Shown here: piece after piece, positions 28,606-36,663 of the stretch
How positions within the stretch are numbered: the stretch's first letter is position 1
Layout: the number at the start of each line of letters is the position of its first letter
Origin: Priapulus caudatus
Lineage: Eukaryota; Priapulida; Priapulimorpha; Priapulimorphida; Priapulidae
Direction of reading: 5' to 3'
Length of the DNA stretch: 36,663 nucleotides
NCBI RefSeq assembly: GCF_000485595.1
Contig: NW_014577204.1
Span: forward strand, 738,171 to 774,833
Made by a program: the position numbers and the translations under genes
Notes under the pieces: model-generated
What the model was told of the DNA's origin: nothing
What the model saw: only the letters and a program-made list of their open reading frames with translations
Databases searched by the model: none

Positions 28606-28900
28606 ACTTGATTAAGCGCTTCATCAGTAACTCACAAGGCGGAACGCCAGTTGTCGCATGTGGCGTTATTCGATAGTCGAACAGGAACCTGCACAATCTG
28701 TCCTCCAGTGGTCCTTGCATTTTGTCCATTTTCTTCTTGAACGACTTAACGGCTTTTTCAGCTAAACCGTTTGTCGCAGGATGATACAGTGCTCCAGTAA
28801 CATGACGGATACCGTTCCTAGCCAGAAATTCCTGGAACTCTGCACCAGTGAACGCGGCAGCATTATCAGACACTAGCTTGTACAGCAACCCATCTATGCT
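28606..28900 (-). pseudogene. Gypsy integrase core fragment
   Basis: The frame reads LVSDNAAAFTGAEFQEFLAR, NGIRHVTGALYHPATNGLAE and KAVKSFKKKMDKM, then FLFDYRITPHATTGVPPCEL. These are the second Asp (DN) and the Glu (NGLAE) of the retroviral-type integrase core and the following helices. The homology stops near LLMKRLI at about 28606 and nothing upstream of the second Asp is seen, so it is an internal fragment of about 95 codons. It is a different Gypsy lineage from the copies at 19.6-22.8 kb and 31.7-32.9 kb. Confidence 0.9.
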
Positions 28901-29278
28901 AAAGATGCTCCTTGGCTTAGTAATCGTCTTCATCCTCTTCCACAAATTTCGGTAGTTGTTTTGAAGCCATCACTCGGTCGCCAGTGTAGTGTAGTAGAGG
29001 AAGGCAGAGGAAGCCACTTGTAAACATTTACAAACGAGATTTATCATTGTGCAGCCATATTGGAATACCGTGCGGCATACCATAATGCTTTGTTCATGCA
29101 CGTGTTAGTACCAATTATTACCGCTAGAGGGAAACACCAGACGGTGTCAGTACTACCATGAATTACTAACCATGAATACATCACAAAAACGGTCTCCACT
29201 GGTATATTCTATATGATACTCTTTGGACTCCTCAACCATCTACATATTGTTCCCTCATGCCAAGTGGTACCACCATCT
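28901..29278. other. No gene seen
   Basis: A short minus-strand frame, MASKQLPKFVEEDEDDY, ends near 28910. The rest is unassigned spacer. Confidence 0.35.
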
Positions 29279-30083
29279 TCATTCCAAGCATGAGTTACTT
29301 TCCACCCAACAAGAACAGTGGGGTCCATCACACAAGCAGTTAGTAGAGTGTTCTCTACTAGTAAGAGTCCGGTTTATGAGCTGCGGCAAGTTCCACTTCA
29401 GAGTTTTTAATGAATGGACTTTCTGCTTGGCAGAAAAAGCAAACAGAGTGGCTTCATCCTTTTCAGCAAGAATAGATTTCCGAACACGAATCTGTGCCTT
29501 TACTGCATTGAGTTGACAAGGTTGAATGAAGGCTAAGGCGTCACCCATATCGTCAACCGTCTGCCATAGACCCCACATTTAAAAATGTTCAACCTGTTTT
29601 CCTTACTCTCGCTGTAGTTCTTCCTTCTGAGCTTTGCCGAGATCTACATTTGCTTAACTGCGTTTTCGTCCACTTTAGTGTTCTTCCTTTGCTCCCTGGC
29701 ACTTTTTCTTACAACTGATATGATGTTCTTTTTCTCAGAATCACTTTGCTTTTCTAACCATGAACCATAGTTTTATTCACAATGTAGAGGATTCTACCCT
29801 CGTGCAAGTCCATTCGGGCAATAGGTGCCCTTTTAATGGATGCATCCAACATCCAGAAAATCTTCTTGCCACTAATGTTGTTCACAGAATACGATGCTGA
29901 GTAAGAAATGATATTGGAGCTAGGCTGGTGATACACCGCACCAGGAGGAGCTGAGCTTCTGCACACTGGCGAGGTAGGACAACTAACATTGCAGAGCAAA
30001 TCTGTTGCAGCGTCAGTCACGCGTGTATCGAAGCCAAGGGGCAGTAAATAATTTTCCAATAATGTCAAGAGCCCGACATCCAA
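29279..30083 (-). pseudogene. Decayed protein of a transposon-associated family, unidentified
   Basis: Three collinear blocks in different frames. The first (29754-30083) reads KLDVGLLTLLENYLLPLGFD-like sequence to DASIKRAPIARMDLHEG. The second (29640-29760) reads WLEKQSDSEKKNIISVVRKS and AREQRKNTKVDENAVKQM, strongly basic and helical. The third (29279-29578) reads GLWQTVDDMGDALAFIQPCQ, LNAVKAQIRVRKSILAEKDE and KVHSLKTLKWNLPQLI. I recall the third pattern (GLWxxVxE...KAVKxQLxFRKxVL) from uncharacterised invertebrate proteins that ride with transposons, but I know no function for it. Frame changes at the junctions show decay. Confidence 0.45.
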
Positions 30084-30239
30084 CTTTGAAACAATCCATT
30101 TTTAAGTCTTTCTGAATTGCTTGGAGGAGACGGTTGATTCAGATTCTTTATTTAGCACATAACTTAGTTAAAATACAGCAGGTGTATGATAGGTATAACG
30201 TGAGAGTATAAATAAAAAAGAATAGTGAACTTACTAACA

Positions 30240-30545
30240 AATGAGTGCTGTGAGGGTCAAAATAGCACTAGGCTTTCGAGTCGAGTCCCACACCGATCGG
30301 TTGGGGCTCCCAATACCTTCTCAATGAAACACGAAAGCATATCCCACAAATAAAACACTACCGGCATCATGAAAGAGTATATGAGAGCGCTCCCCAACAT
30401 AATAATGCACAAGGATACCCTCAACACATTGGCCTTCAAAATATGCCTTAATTTCAACTGGAACACCTGACCCATCCTTCTAATCAGTGAAGTTATCAAA
30501 CTTCGGGAGTGATGAACAAATGCATTAGCTTTGATTCCAGCCTCC
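30240..30545 (-). pseudogene. Unassigned minus-strand coding-like stretch
   Basis: One minus-strand frame reads SGVPVEIKAYFEGQCVEGIL and VHYYVGERSHILFHDAGSVL between stops. Another reads SFAKTSDKALWNYEEAGIKA. The first has the strand-like alternation of a folded protein. It lies just downstream of P-like relic 3 and could be the decayed 3' part of that element or a separate insertion. Confidence 0.25.
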
Positions 30546-30579
30546 TCGTAATTCCAAAGGGCCTTGTCACTAGTTTTGG

Positions 30580-31240
30580 CAAAACTATCTAACGGTTGGA
30601 CTCGGACGGTAAAAAAATTGTATGTGGTTGGAAATTGTTGTGCTGTTGGGCTGTTGTTGGTTCCGCTAGCAGACCGAACTGCGCAGAAGACGAGATCAGT
30701 GTGGTCTTAGGGAAGTTTTTATGTGAGGAGATACTTTAACATACTAGATTCACTCTTGACAAGAGAATCAAAGAGACCCCCCACATTCGTAAATCCTGCC
30801 AGGCATCCAATGAATGGCATCTTCCTCCGGGTGAGATACATTGGAGACTTGAAGTTATGCGCCAGTGGATTTCGACTTTCGAGAATTCATGATGTCAAAG
30901 AGACGGTCTATGCATCTGATGAATTCAACGGTAGCTTCAGAGCCACGGAACTGGGGAGGATCGAAGTCTCTATTGCAATATTCAATACCATCAGCAACAC
31001 TGCTGCCTAGTGCCGCTTGTGCAGCGAGATTCACCTTCATTTTTTGTTTTTGCCAGGCTATGTGTGGTGCCTTCAGGGTGTTGCCAAGTCTAAGTCCTTG
31101 AAGTTTGTGCAGTTCCTTAATATATGTCCATGAAATCTTGCCAGCATTGGGAGCAGTTATGATCCATCCTGCTGCTAATGTGTTGGGAATTAACTTCAAC
31201 ATATCGTCACCCTCGAAACAAAGGTGCCTAAGTCATTTTT
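30580..31240 (-). pseudogene. P-superfamily transposase, relic 3
   Basis: The block 30855-31202 reads ISWTYIKELHKLQGLRLGNT, APHIAWQKQKMKVNLAAQAA and SEATVEFIRCIDRLFDIMNS. The next frame gives RRKMPFIGCLAGFTNVGGLF and ESSMLKYLLT. A decayed stretch follows that still shows LVFCAVRSA and GTNNSPTAQQFPTTYNFF. This order (KxxKMxVxLAAQ, FDxxNSR, LKYLLT, then VRSRGGxNNNPTAxQF) matches the C-terminal half of P-element/THAP9 transposases. The upstream DDE core is missing. At least two frameshifts and several stops are present. Confidence 0.8.
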
Positions 31241-31680
31241 GCAGTTTTTTTGAGAAAAAGGCAAAAAACTGCTGCAATTCTACATCAATGAATATTTATT
31301 AACCATTTCTCGTACAAACACATATCAATGGAAGCTAAATGAAATACAGATCTTGTGACTTGTTATTATGATTACATAATGGCTAAATATGACTTAGGCA
31401 AAAAATGTTCTCTATCTCCCTCCGAGTCTTTATTATGCTAATGGATAAAGGCTGAGAAAATTTGAAGTTTAATAGATGTGAACAAACGTCTATATAACCC
31501 ATCGTATGACTATCCCATGGAGTAGTCTTTGTGCCTGGTAGGCACGCTGGTCGCTCTGGTGGATCGGCTTTGACCCGTTGCTGGTGCTGGTGGTGTCACG
31601 TCGGGCTCCGGTGGGGGTGGGGCTCTCGGGGTCTCAGGGGCCGGGGGTGGCGTCTGAAGGATCGCATGCCTCGGTGTGCC
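31241..31680. other. No gene seen
   Basis: AT-rich spacer with an abrupt change to GC-rich sequence at about 31520, where the Gypsy remnant of different base composition begins. Confidence 0.45.
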
Positions 31681-32165
31681 TCAACCTGGTGCTGCTGGCG
31701 TCACTGAAGCGGGCGGTGTCCTGTGCCGGGGTGTGCTTACTGATGTCAGCACCGGCGGCGGTGTGGGCCCCGTCTGCGTCGCGGGGTCGCTGTCGAGGTC
31801 AGGTAGCGGCGGTGTCACGACGGGCGCTGGTACGGTGACACAGGTTGCTAGGTCGTCATAGATCGATCGTGGTGGCTGCTGGTCATTGTGAACTGGGCTG
31901 AACTTGCGCAGGAATTTCCTGTTCCGAAGTGTGACTCTGCCCGAGCCCTCAATCTTGATCGCGTATTGGTCGTGTTGGCGTACCTCCACGATACTGCCCG
32001 TTTTGTCCCATTTGTTGGGGTGGGGTCCTGTCTGGTTCTGTACACGGACTAAGTCCTATACCGCAAGCGGCGGAAGGCGTTTAGTGTGCTCTGCCCAGTT
32101 GTCAGCTGTGCGGAGGTGGCGTTTGCGGATTGCCTCCTCCCTTGCCTTCAGGGTCTCGCGCCAAG
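31681..32165 (-). pseudogene. Gypsy integrase C-terminal region, fused after an internal deletion
   Basis: From high to low: TLKAREEAIRKRHLRTADNW and AEHTKRLPPLAV, then an in-frame TAG, DLVRVQNQTGPHPNKWDKTG, VEVRQHDQYAIKIEGSGRVT and LRNRKFLRKFSPV. A Pro/Thr-rich tail with a stop at 31681 follows. This is the SH3-like C-terminal part of a Gypsy integrase. It directly follows the protease remnant, so reverse transcriptase, RNase H and the integrase core are deleted. The GC-rich composition differs from the surroundings. Confidence 0.85.
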
Positions 32166-32174
32166 TCTCGTGCG

Positions 32175-32330
32175 AATTCTCTTGTTGTTTGCAGCCTCCA
32201 TGGTCATGGACACAGGTATGAGGTCCTCGGTACTCAAGCCCATTTGTTGCGCGACTTTAATGCCGATCAGGCAGCTCTGGCACCCCGTATTGGCCATACC
32301 GGGCAGGGTTTCAGGAGGTTAAAACCCAGC
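32175..32330 (-). pseudogene. Gypsy aspartic protease with Asp-to-Asn change
   Basis: The frame reads GMANTGCQSCLIGIKVAQQM, GLSTEDLIPVSMTMEAANNK and ends near KRIR. This matches the start of Gypsy proteases, whose active site is normally A-D-T-G; here the codon is AAT (Asn). The block overlaps the end of the gag frame in another reading frame and stops where the integrase tail begins, near a GAATTC at about 32175. Confidence 0.75.
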
Positions 32331-32857
32331 ACTTTGCAATCTTTGCGCTCGGTGGTGAGAGTGAGGTTGACGTACGGCTGTGGGTTGGACACGCGTTTCA
32401 TCCACTTATCGCACGTATCATTGTACAGGTGGTGAGCAAGGGGTGGTGTGCGTAACTCGTCGTCCTCGCTGGCCACTGTGATTGTGCATAGCTCGACGAA
32501 AGCTGCCGCCTGCTCGTCGTACATCCCGTCGGTCTCCTCAGATGGGGGCCTAGTCGGTCGGCCGCCCAGGCACGCCTTGTCGAGGTGATTCTGGCGGCCA
32601 CACTTCCGGCACTTCTTACCATACCCTCGCCACTGAGGTATCTTGCCGTGGCCCACCTCGCCGCAGTAGATGCATACCCCTTCGGGCTTGGCCTTCGGTT
32701 TCTCCGGCCTGGCTCCCCTGGTGCGGACGTCCTGCTGTTTCCCCCGCCGATACAAACTACTGATCGCATCCGTGCTCTGAGGGTCGAGTAGGCATGATGC
32801 CGAGCGCTTTCCAGAATCCTTGGCCTTGATGTACTCTATCATGTCCTTTAATGGCAT
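32267..32857 (-). pseudogene. Gypsy gag C-terminal part with zinc knuckles
   Basis: The frame reads LKDMIEYIKAKDSGKRSASC near its start and then two Cys/His knuckles, CIYCGEVGHGK and CRKCGRQNHLDKAC. An acidic linker leads to WMKRVSNPQPYVNLTLTTER. This is the nucleocapsid end of a Gypsy gag followed by the gag-protease junction. The N-terminal gag is missing; at 32857 the sequence switches to a different coiled-coil frame. GC-rich like the rest of this element. Confidence 0.85.
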
Positions 32858-32862
32858 GTTCT

Positions 32863-33213
32863 TTAATGCATCTTGCTGTCACTACTTGCTTTTGAACTGT
32901 GTTGACTGCTTGTTACCGCATGCCTCCACCATTTGCTTTCAATGCATTGCACTTTTGCATTTATCATCACATACTGCTCTCGGTATTTTTCTTCGTCCTC
33001 TATCTCTGCTCGTTGAGCATCTACCTCTAATTCGCTTAAACGTTTCTCATTATCAGAGTCAAAGTCAATAGCATCTTGAATTTCCTGAAGTTTTTCATGG
33101 ACTTTGGACAACTCACATAGAGAGGTAATCGTGTTTCTGCATTCACTTCTAATATTTCCGCACTCTGCATCTTCGCGTTCGCGTTTCGCGTTTGCTTCGA
33201 GTTGAAATAACAT
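32863..33213 (-). CDS. Coiled-coil protein fragment, possibly BEL/Pao gag N-terminus
   Basis: A 117-codon open frame rich in Glu, Lys, Leu and Arg. It reads LEANAKREREDAECGNIRSE, KVHEKLQEIQDAIDFDSDNE, KRLSELEVDAQRAEIEDEEK and YREQYVMINAKVQCI, then SSQHSSKASSDSKMH. The heptads indicate a long coiled coil. The order (helix, EKxxELExxAQ, then YRExYVxINAKV) resembles the N-terminal gag-type domain DUF1759 of BEL/Pao elements. It abuts, but is not in frame with, the Gypsy gag at 32857. The start is uncertain: a TTG- or ATG-type start near 33213 is arbitrary. A host coiled-coil exon is the alternative. Confidence 0.4.
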   Translation of the reverse strand: MLFQLEANAKREREDAECGNIRSECRNTITSLCELSKVHEKLQEIQDAIDFDSDNEKRLSELEVDAQRAEIEDEEKYREQYVMINAKVQCIESKWWRHAVTSSQHSSKASSDSKMH

Positions 33214-33535
33214 TGAACTTGTTCATATGCGCATAGGATGTTAATAGCATAGCTCAGGAGGAACATTATATTTGTAATAAACAGGTGCTTATATATCTCC
33301 TTTTATGGGCATGCGACCGGGGCGTTTGCAAGCACTCATCCTCTGCAACGAGCTATGATGAATAACCAGACCGACCGTGAATTCACGGAAAGATAATCAT
33401 CGCTATAGAAATGTGTTGCCTAGAAAATCTGTTGCCAGTTTTTAGCACTCCGAAGTTTTCTTTTTCTAATAATGCTGAACGACATTCTACCTGCATACGC
33501 ATGCCTCCATTTAATCATAAGTTATTTAATGTTGC

Positions 33536-33826
33536 TTATTCAACGTAAATGTGCCGAGCTTTGAATGTTTTAAATACAAATGTATATTGAACTTGCTTAT
33601 CCTCATTAACATTTACACGTATTTGGGCCATTGGTTCCTTCTTCAGTATTAAATCTAATTCCTCGAACAGATGTTCTACATCAGTAGATCCCTTCTGCAG
33701 ACTTTCTTTGCAATGTTGTTTAATATTGCTGATGTCCATGTTTGTCAGCATCTTTCCTGGCACTTTTATCAGCGTGTCAATGGAAAACCTTGAGTGGTAC
33801 AGAAAGTTGAAACAAGTGCTGTCCAA
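33536..33826 (-). CDS. Hypothetical open frame, unrecognised
   Basis: Ninety-six codons, with NMDISNIKQHCKESLQKGST, DVEHLFEELDLILKKEPMAQ and IRVNVNEDKQVQYTFVF. The helix-rich then strand-like composition looks like a real protein piece, but I know no family for it. The start is not fixed. It lies on the strand shared by all transposon remnants here, so a transposon origin is likely. Confidence 0.3.
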   Translation of the reverse strand: MDSTCFNFLYHSRFSIDTLIKVPGKMLTNMDISNIKQHCKESLQKGSTDVEHLFEELDLILKKEPMAQIRVNVNEDKQVQYTFVFKTFKARHIYVE

Positions 33827-34119
33827 TCACATGATTGGCTTCATCGAGCCACCTCTTTTCAGGATATATTCTGAACGTTTCTTAATTTGTAACACGTATT
33901 TGCTTATTGGCCTGCGTAGCCATCTATGTATTGTATATAACTGTCACCATGATGCTAACTATTAAAGAATAGAGTAACTGTAATAATTATGTGGTTATAG
34001 CATTATACTGCCTACAGCTTTAGTGCAATAGCACATATATCTACTGTTTGCGAACCACCATACTGGGGGGCATGATCACTATACTGGTCACACTATCACA
34101 ATCACACGGGCCTACACGT
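33827..34119. other. No gene seen
   Basis: Spacer of AT-rich sequence leading into the CACG repeat. Confidence 0.4.
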
Positions 34120-34235
34120 ATCTATAACGCACGTGTACGTGCACACGCACGCACGCACGTGTATGTGCACACGCACGCACGAACGAACGTGTACGTGCAC
34201 ACGCACACACGCACGTGTACATGCACACGCGAAGA
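34120..34235. repeat. (CACG)n / GTGTACGTGCACACG minisatellite
   Basis: CACGCACGCACG runs alternate with GTGTACGTGCACA modules in three to four copies. Translations across it are repeat artefacts. Confidence 0.93.
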
Positions 34236-35494
34236 CTAGCATTACAACGACACAGATGCATGCGTATGTGTACTGTGCGGTGGAAATACGAACTATTTTG
34301 TCACAGAGGATTCAAGCCAGGCAGATGAGTTGGTTCAGGCGCTGGAAGCAGCGCTCTCTACTGGCGGCCAGCAGCACGCAGAAGATGCTGCGGCGTAGAG
34401 TTGATTTCCTTTGCTGTTGCTGGGAGAATCGCTGATAGAGAGAATAACACAGACATAAATCAAACACTGTTTGCCTGTATATTTATATAATTGTTTGAAT
34501 ACCAACAGAGCATCAACTAGGCTATTCTACGTCACGAGTTTTGGGTGTTAAAAAAACTTTTGAAACGTATGTGAAAAATTCGACCCGGAATAATTCATGG
34601 CAAAGTTCGCGCATGCGCACACTGTAACTACGAACTGGCTTATTGGCTAGTGACATTGTTAGATTATACTGAATATTGATTATATCATAGAAGACTCATT
34701 ATAAATTTAATGTGTGTATTGTATAAGCTGTATATTTCACGGTGGTTTTATTTTTGCGCACTTACGCTTAAGGGCCCTGGAAGCTCAGGGGTTCTAGATG
34801 CTCTCTGGTGCAATCTGAGCTTTATTTTGGAGCATTTTAGGACCAATATTTCGGAAAGTTTTATAAGTAATTCTTATGAAGAAGTACAAAAGGGAGATTG
34901 TGGACATCAACTTCAGTGTGTTACATATCGGGGCGTAGCCATAAAGGATTATTAGAGGATTTGTTCCTGGGGAATGAACAATAATCACCCCCAACCCCAG
35001 TGCCGTATTAACCCATGGCAGGGCTCTTAGGCTTCGAGCTTCTTTGGGCCCCTCGACATCCCCCAACGCCCCTCCCCCCGTGAATTTCTCGCTCTCCTTT
35101 CGTACAATTTATTACAATAATATTACAAATGAAGTAATTAATGGAGTAACAAAGAAAAGAATATCATCTTATCAGACAACCTTTAATTAGCATGAAGCAA
35201 AGCAATACTAAAATACCGGTACTGTACTGTAAAGTTTAACATATCTAGTCCTACATATGTATATAGTGTAGCGTTTTGAGATCTCCCGGCGACACCCGAT
35301 GGCACCACCGGTCGAAAGATAGTGACTAGCAACAACCTTAGGTATTTCACTCGCCTGTTGTACCCTGCGGCGTTGAAATGGCCGTATAATCACCACCCGG
35401 ACTCTGTTAGCCACTCGAGCGCCTCAGTACTACTGCGCTCCCTCCGCAATAACACGTTCCACCGTGTTTCGGTTCCGGTGCACTGTGTAGTTAG
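34236..35494. other. No gene seen; two possible old interspersed repeats
   Basis: AGGGCCCTGGAAGCTCAGGG with GGTTCTAGATGCTCTCTGG (34770-34830) and ACCCCAGTGCCGTATTAACC with GGCCCCTCGACATCCCCC (34995-35080) have the look of LINE or SINE tails. No coding frame is supported. The stretch 35100-35494 is the 3' flank of P-like transposase 4. Confidence 0.35.
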
Positions 35495-36619
35495 TCAACA
35501 ATGCAAGACGAGTAACGACACGCACAAACAACGGGGCAACCCCCACCCTTGCCTGCTGGCCTTACGCTGTACTACATCTTCTGGTCCTGCAATGACACTG
35601 GTTATGCACGTAGCACATGTTCTTTCATTTCGCTTGAATTTGTGAACGCAGTACCCTGCTAGGTTGTACAGACTGTCAAGTTCAGCTTGTGGAAGATCTC
35701 TAATATTCTTGTCATCCGAGAAGCTGACATGCTGAATTTGGGGCTCCGATGGAATCTGCACAGTCTGGTCGAGAAAGTCAGCGAGGAACTCCCCATCATC
35801 CTGCTGATAGCTCCCAGAGCGTCGAATGGTCAGGAACTGTGCAGTACTGATTAATTTCAATGAGTATTTGAACTCGAGAGGGGATGGCACTGGTTTTCTG
35901 AGACGCACAACGGAGAACAAATTCTCAAGACAGTCCTGAGTTAATCTCGACGTCAAAAGGAATGCATGGCCTGCATTCAGCAACTCCTCAGCAATGCCGA
36001 GGACTGATGTAGTAGACAGAATTACTCCTGTCTGGATGGGCTTCCACTCCCCTTTGCCTACTCGCAAACCTTCGAAGACTTTGATAACACTGCGCAGGAA
36101 TCTCACCGCTTCGTCGTACTTATCAGCATGCAGTTTACTCAGTGCTAGTACAGGATGTCTGCTTGTCATGAGAGCAAACCAATGGTTCATTAGCTCAATA
36201 AACCAGGCAGTAGTGAGGTACTTTTCATCCTTCCCCTCTTTACTAACAAGGTATGTTAGTGCAGAGCTTACCTCATGACTCAACACTCTTAGTGCATTCG
36301 ACACTTTCATTTTATCAAAATGTGAAGGCCTCAATGAAGCTGCAGTTAGCTTTGGAGCCAACTTTAGATCCAGATCTTCTTGAAATTTGACGAGATCATG
36401 AAGGGGCTGGAAATTGATAACATTGCCTTGCAGATTGTGCTCTGCGACAGTTGTCTGCGATACAACAAACTTATGCCCATTCACGAGTGCTGCCTTCACA
36501 TTCTTTAACAGATGTGGAACATCAGCCAGGAAGTACAACCATCTGCAACGAGCAACAGGATGAGGGATCCTATTGACAGTTCTGCAGTGCTTTCCGCACA
36601 CAATGGTACTTATCAGCAT
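35495..36619 (-). pseudogene. P-superfamily (THAP9-like) transposase 4, C-terminal two thirds
   Basis: The longest uninterrupted frame in the window, about 374 codons. YFLADVPHLLKNVKAALVNG (residues 29-48) carries the second catalytic Asp; residue numbers are from the frame start. LAPKLTAASLRPSHFDKMKV (87-106) and ALRVLSHEVSSAL follow. SRLTQDCLENLFSVVRLRKP (224-243) is the conserved C-terminal box with the last acidic residue, and YCVHKFKRNERTCATC is a Cys/His-rich tail. This order is typical of P-element/THAP9 transposases, which cut and paste DNA flanked by 8-bp duplications. The THAP finger and first Asp are missing because the homology ends near 36605. Beyond that point is a duplicated piece of the gene's own interior, so no valid start exists. 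No stop interrupts the rest, so it is the youngest of the four copies. Confidence 0.85.
36116..36170. repeat. 55-bp exact direct duplication, internal copy
   Basis: Identical to 36606-36660. It codes for the SRHPVLALSKLHADKY part of P-like transposase 4. Confidence 0.97.
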
Positions 36620-36660
36620 GCAGTTTACTCAGTGCTAGTACAGGATGTCTGCTTGTCATG
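36606..36660. repeat. 55-bp exact direct duplication, window-edge copy
   Basis: A perfect copy of 36116-36170, placed 490 bp away and replacing the expected upstream part of the transposase. The flanks differ on both sides. Confidence 0.97.
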
Positions 36661-36663
36661 TGT

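Noticed and set aside
34048..34435. His/Thr/Arg-rich protein genes
   Set aside because: Translations of the CACG minisatellite.
1..36663. tRNA or rRNA genes
   Set aside because: I saw no cloverleaf or conserved rRNA segment; a tRNAscan and Rfam run would be decisive.

Overview
The window looks like a gene-poor, transposon-dense stretch of an animal nuclear genome, most likely a marine invertebrate. Reasons: no bacterial gene layout, GT-AG splice signals, (TTAGGG)n-type repeats, GT, GA and CACG microsatellites, and remnants of BEL/Pao, Gypsy, P-superfamily, MULE, DDE_1 and EEP-nuclease elements together. I cannot name the species. Almost every coding remnant is broken by stops, frameshifts or truncation. 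Some single-base indels may be assembly error rather than decay.

Layout. 1-2.2 kb: a partial open frame, a MITE-like foldback with a telomere-like core (731-980), a plus-strand TATA box with splice signals (1117-1319) and a GT microsatellite. 2.2-7.4 kb: P-like transposase relic 1, then a BEL/Pao 3' LTR and decayed pol. 7.4-10.3 kb: two copies of a symmetric phase-1 exon, a 309-bp MITE with an exact 8-bp target duplication (8245-8569) and a candidate LTR. 10.3-14.3 kb: a multi-domain MULE-type element (CGGBP1-like zinc finger, coiled coil, vertnin-like segment, MULE transposase, truncated OTU protease) plus a stray second copy of one of its domains. 14.7-15.6 kb: a ~144-bp minisatellite. 16.3-19 kb: an EEP endonuclease end, a LINE/SINE-type tail, P-like relic 2, a 3 x 55-bp tandem and a CARF-like exon with one internal stop. 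19.6-22.8 kb: two tandem, internally deleted Gypsy units sharing three LTRs inside one 5-bp target duplication. 23.2 kb: a 30-bp-arm hairpin. 24.3-25.9 kb: an endogenous L polymerase fragment of a non-segmented negative-strand RNA virus, split by an LTR-like insert. 27.8-33.2 kb: DDE_1 transposase, Gypsy integrase, an unidentified decayed protein, P-like relic 3 and a deleted Gypsy gag-PR-IN. 35.5-36.6 kb: P-like transposase 4, the longest intact frame, with a 55-bp duplication at the window edge.

The most striking feature is orientation: every remnant I can assign to a family, from about a dozen or more separate insertions and including the viral fragment, is on the minus strand. Nothing recognisable is on the plus strand apart from the promoter and splice signals near 1.1 kb. 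A plus-strand transcript would therefore be antisense to all of them. That is the layout expected of a uni-strand piRNA cluster, or of a long intron that tolerates only antisense insertions. This is inference and needs RNA data.
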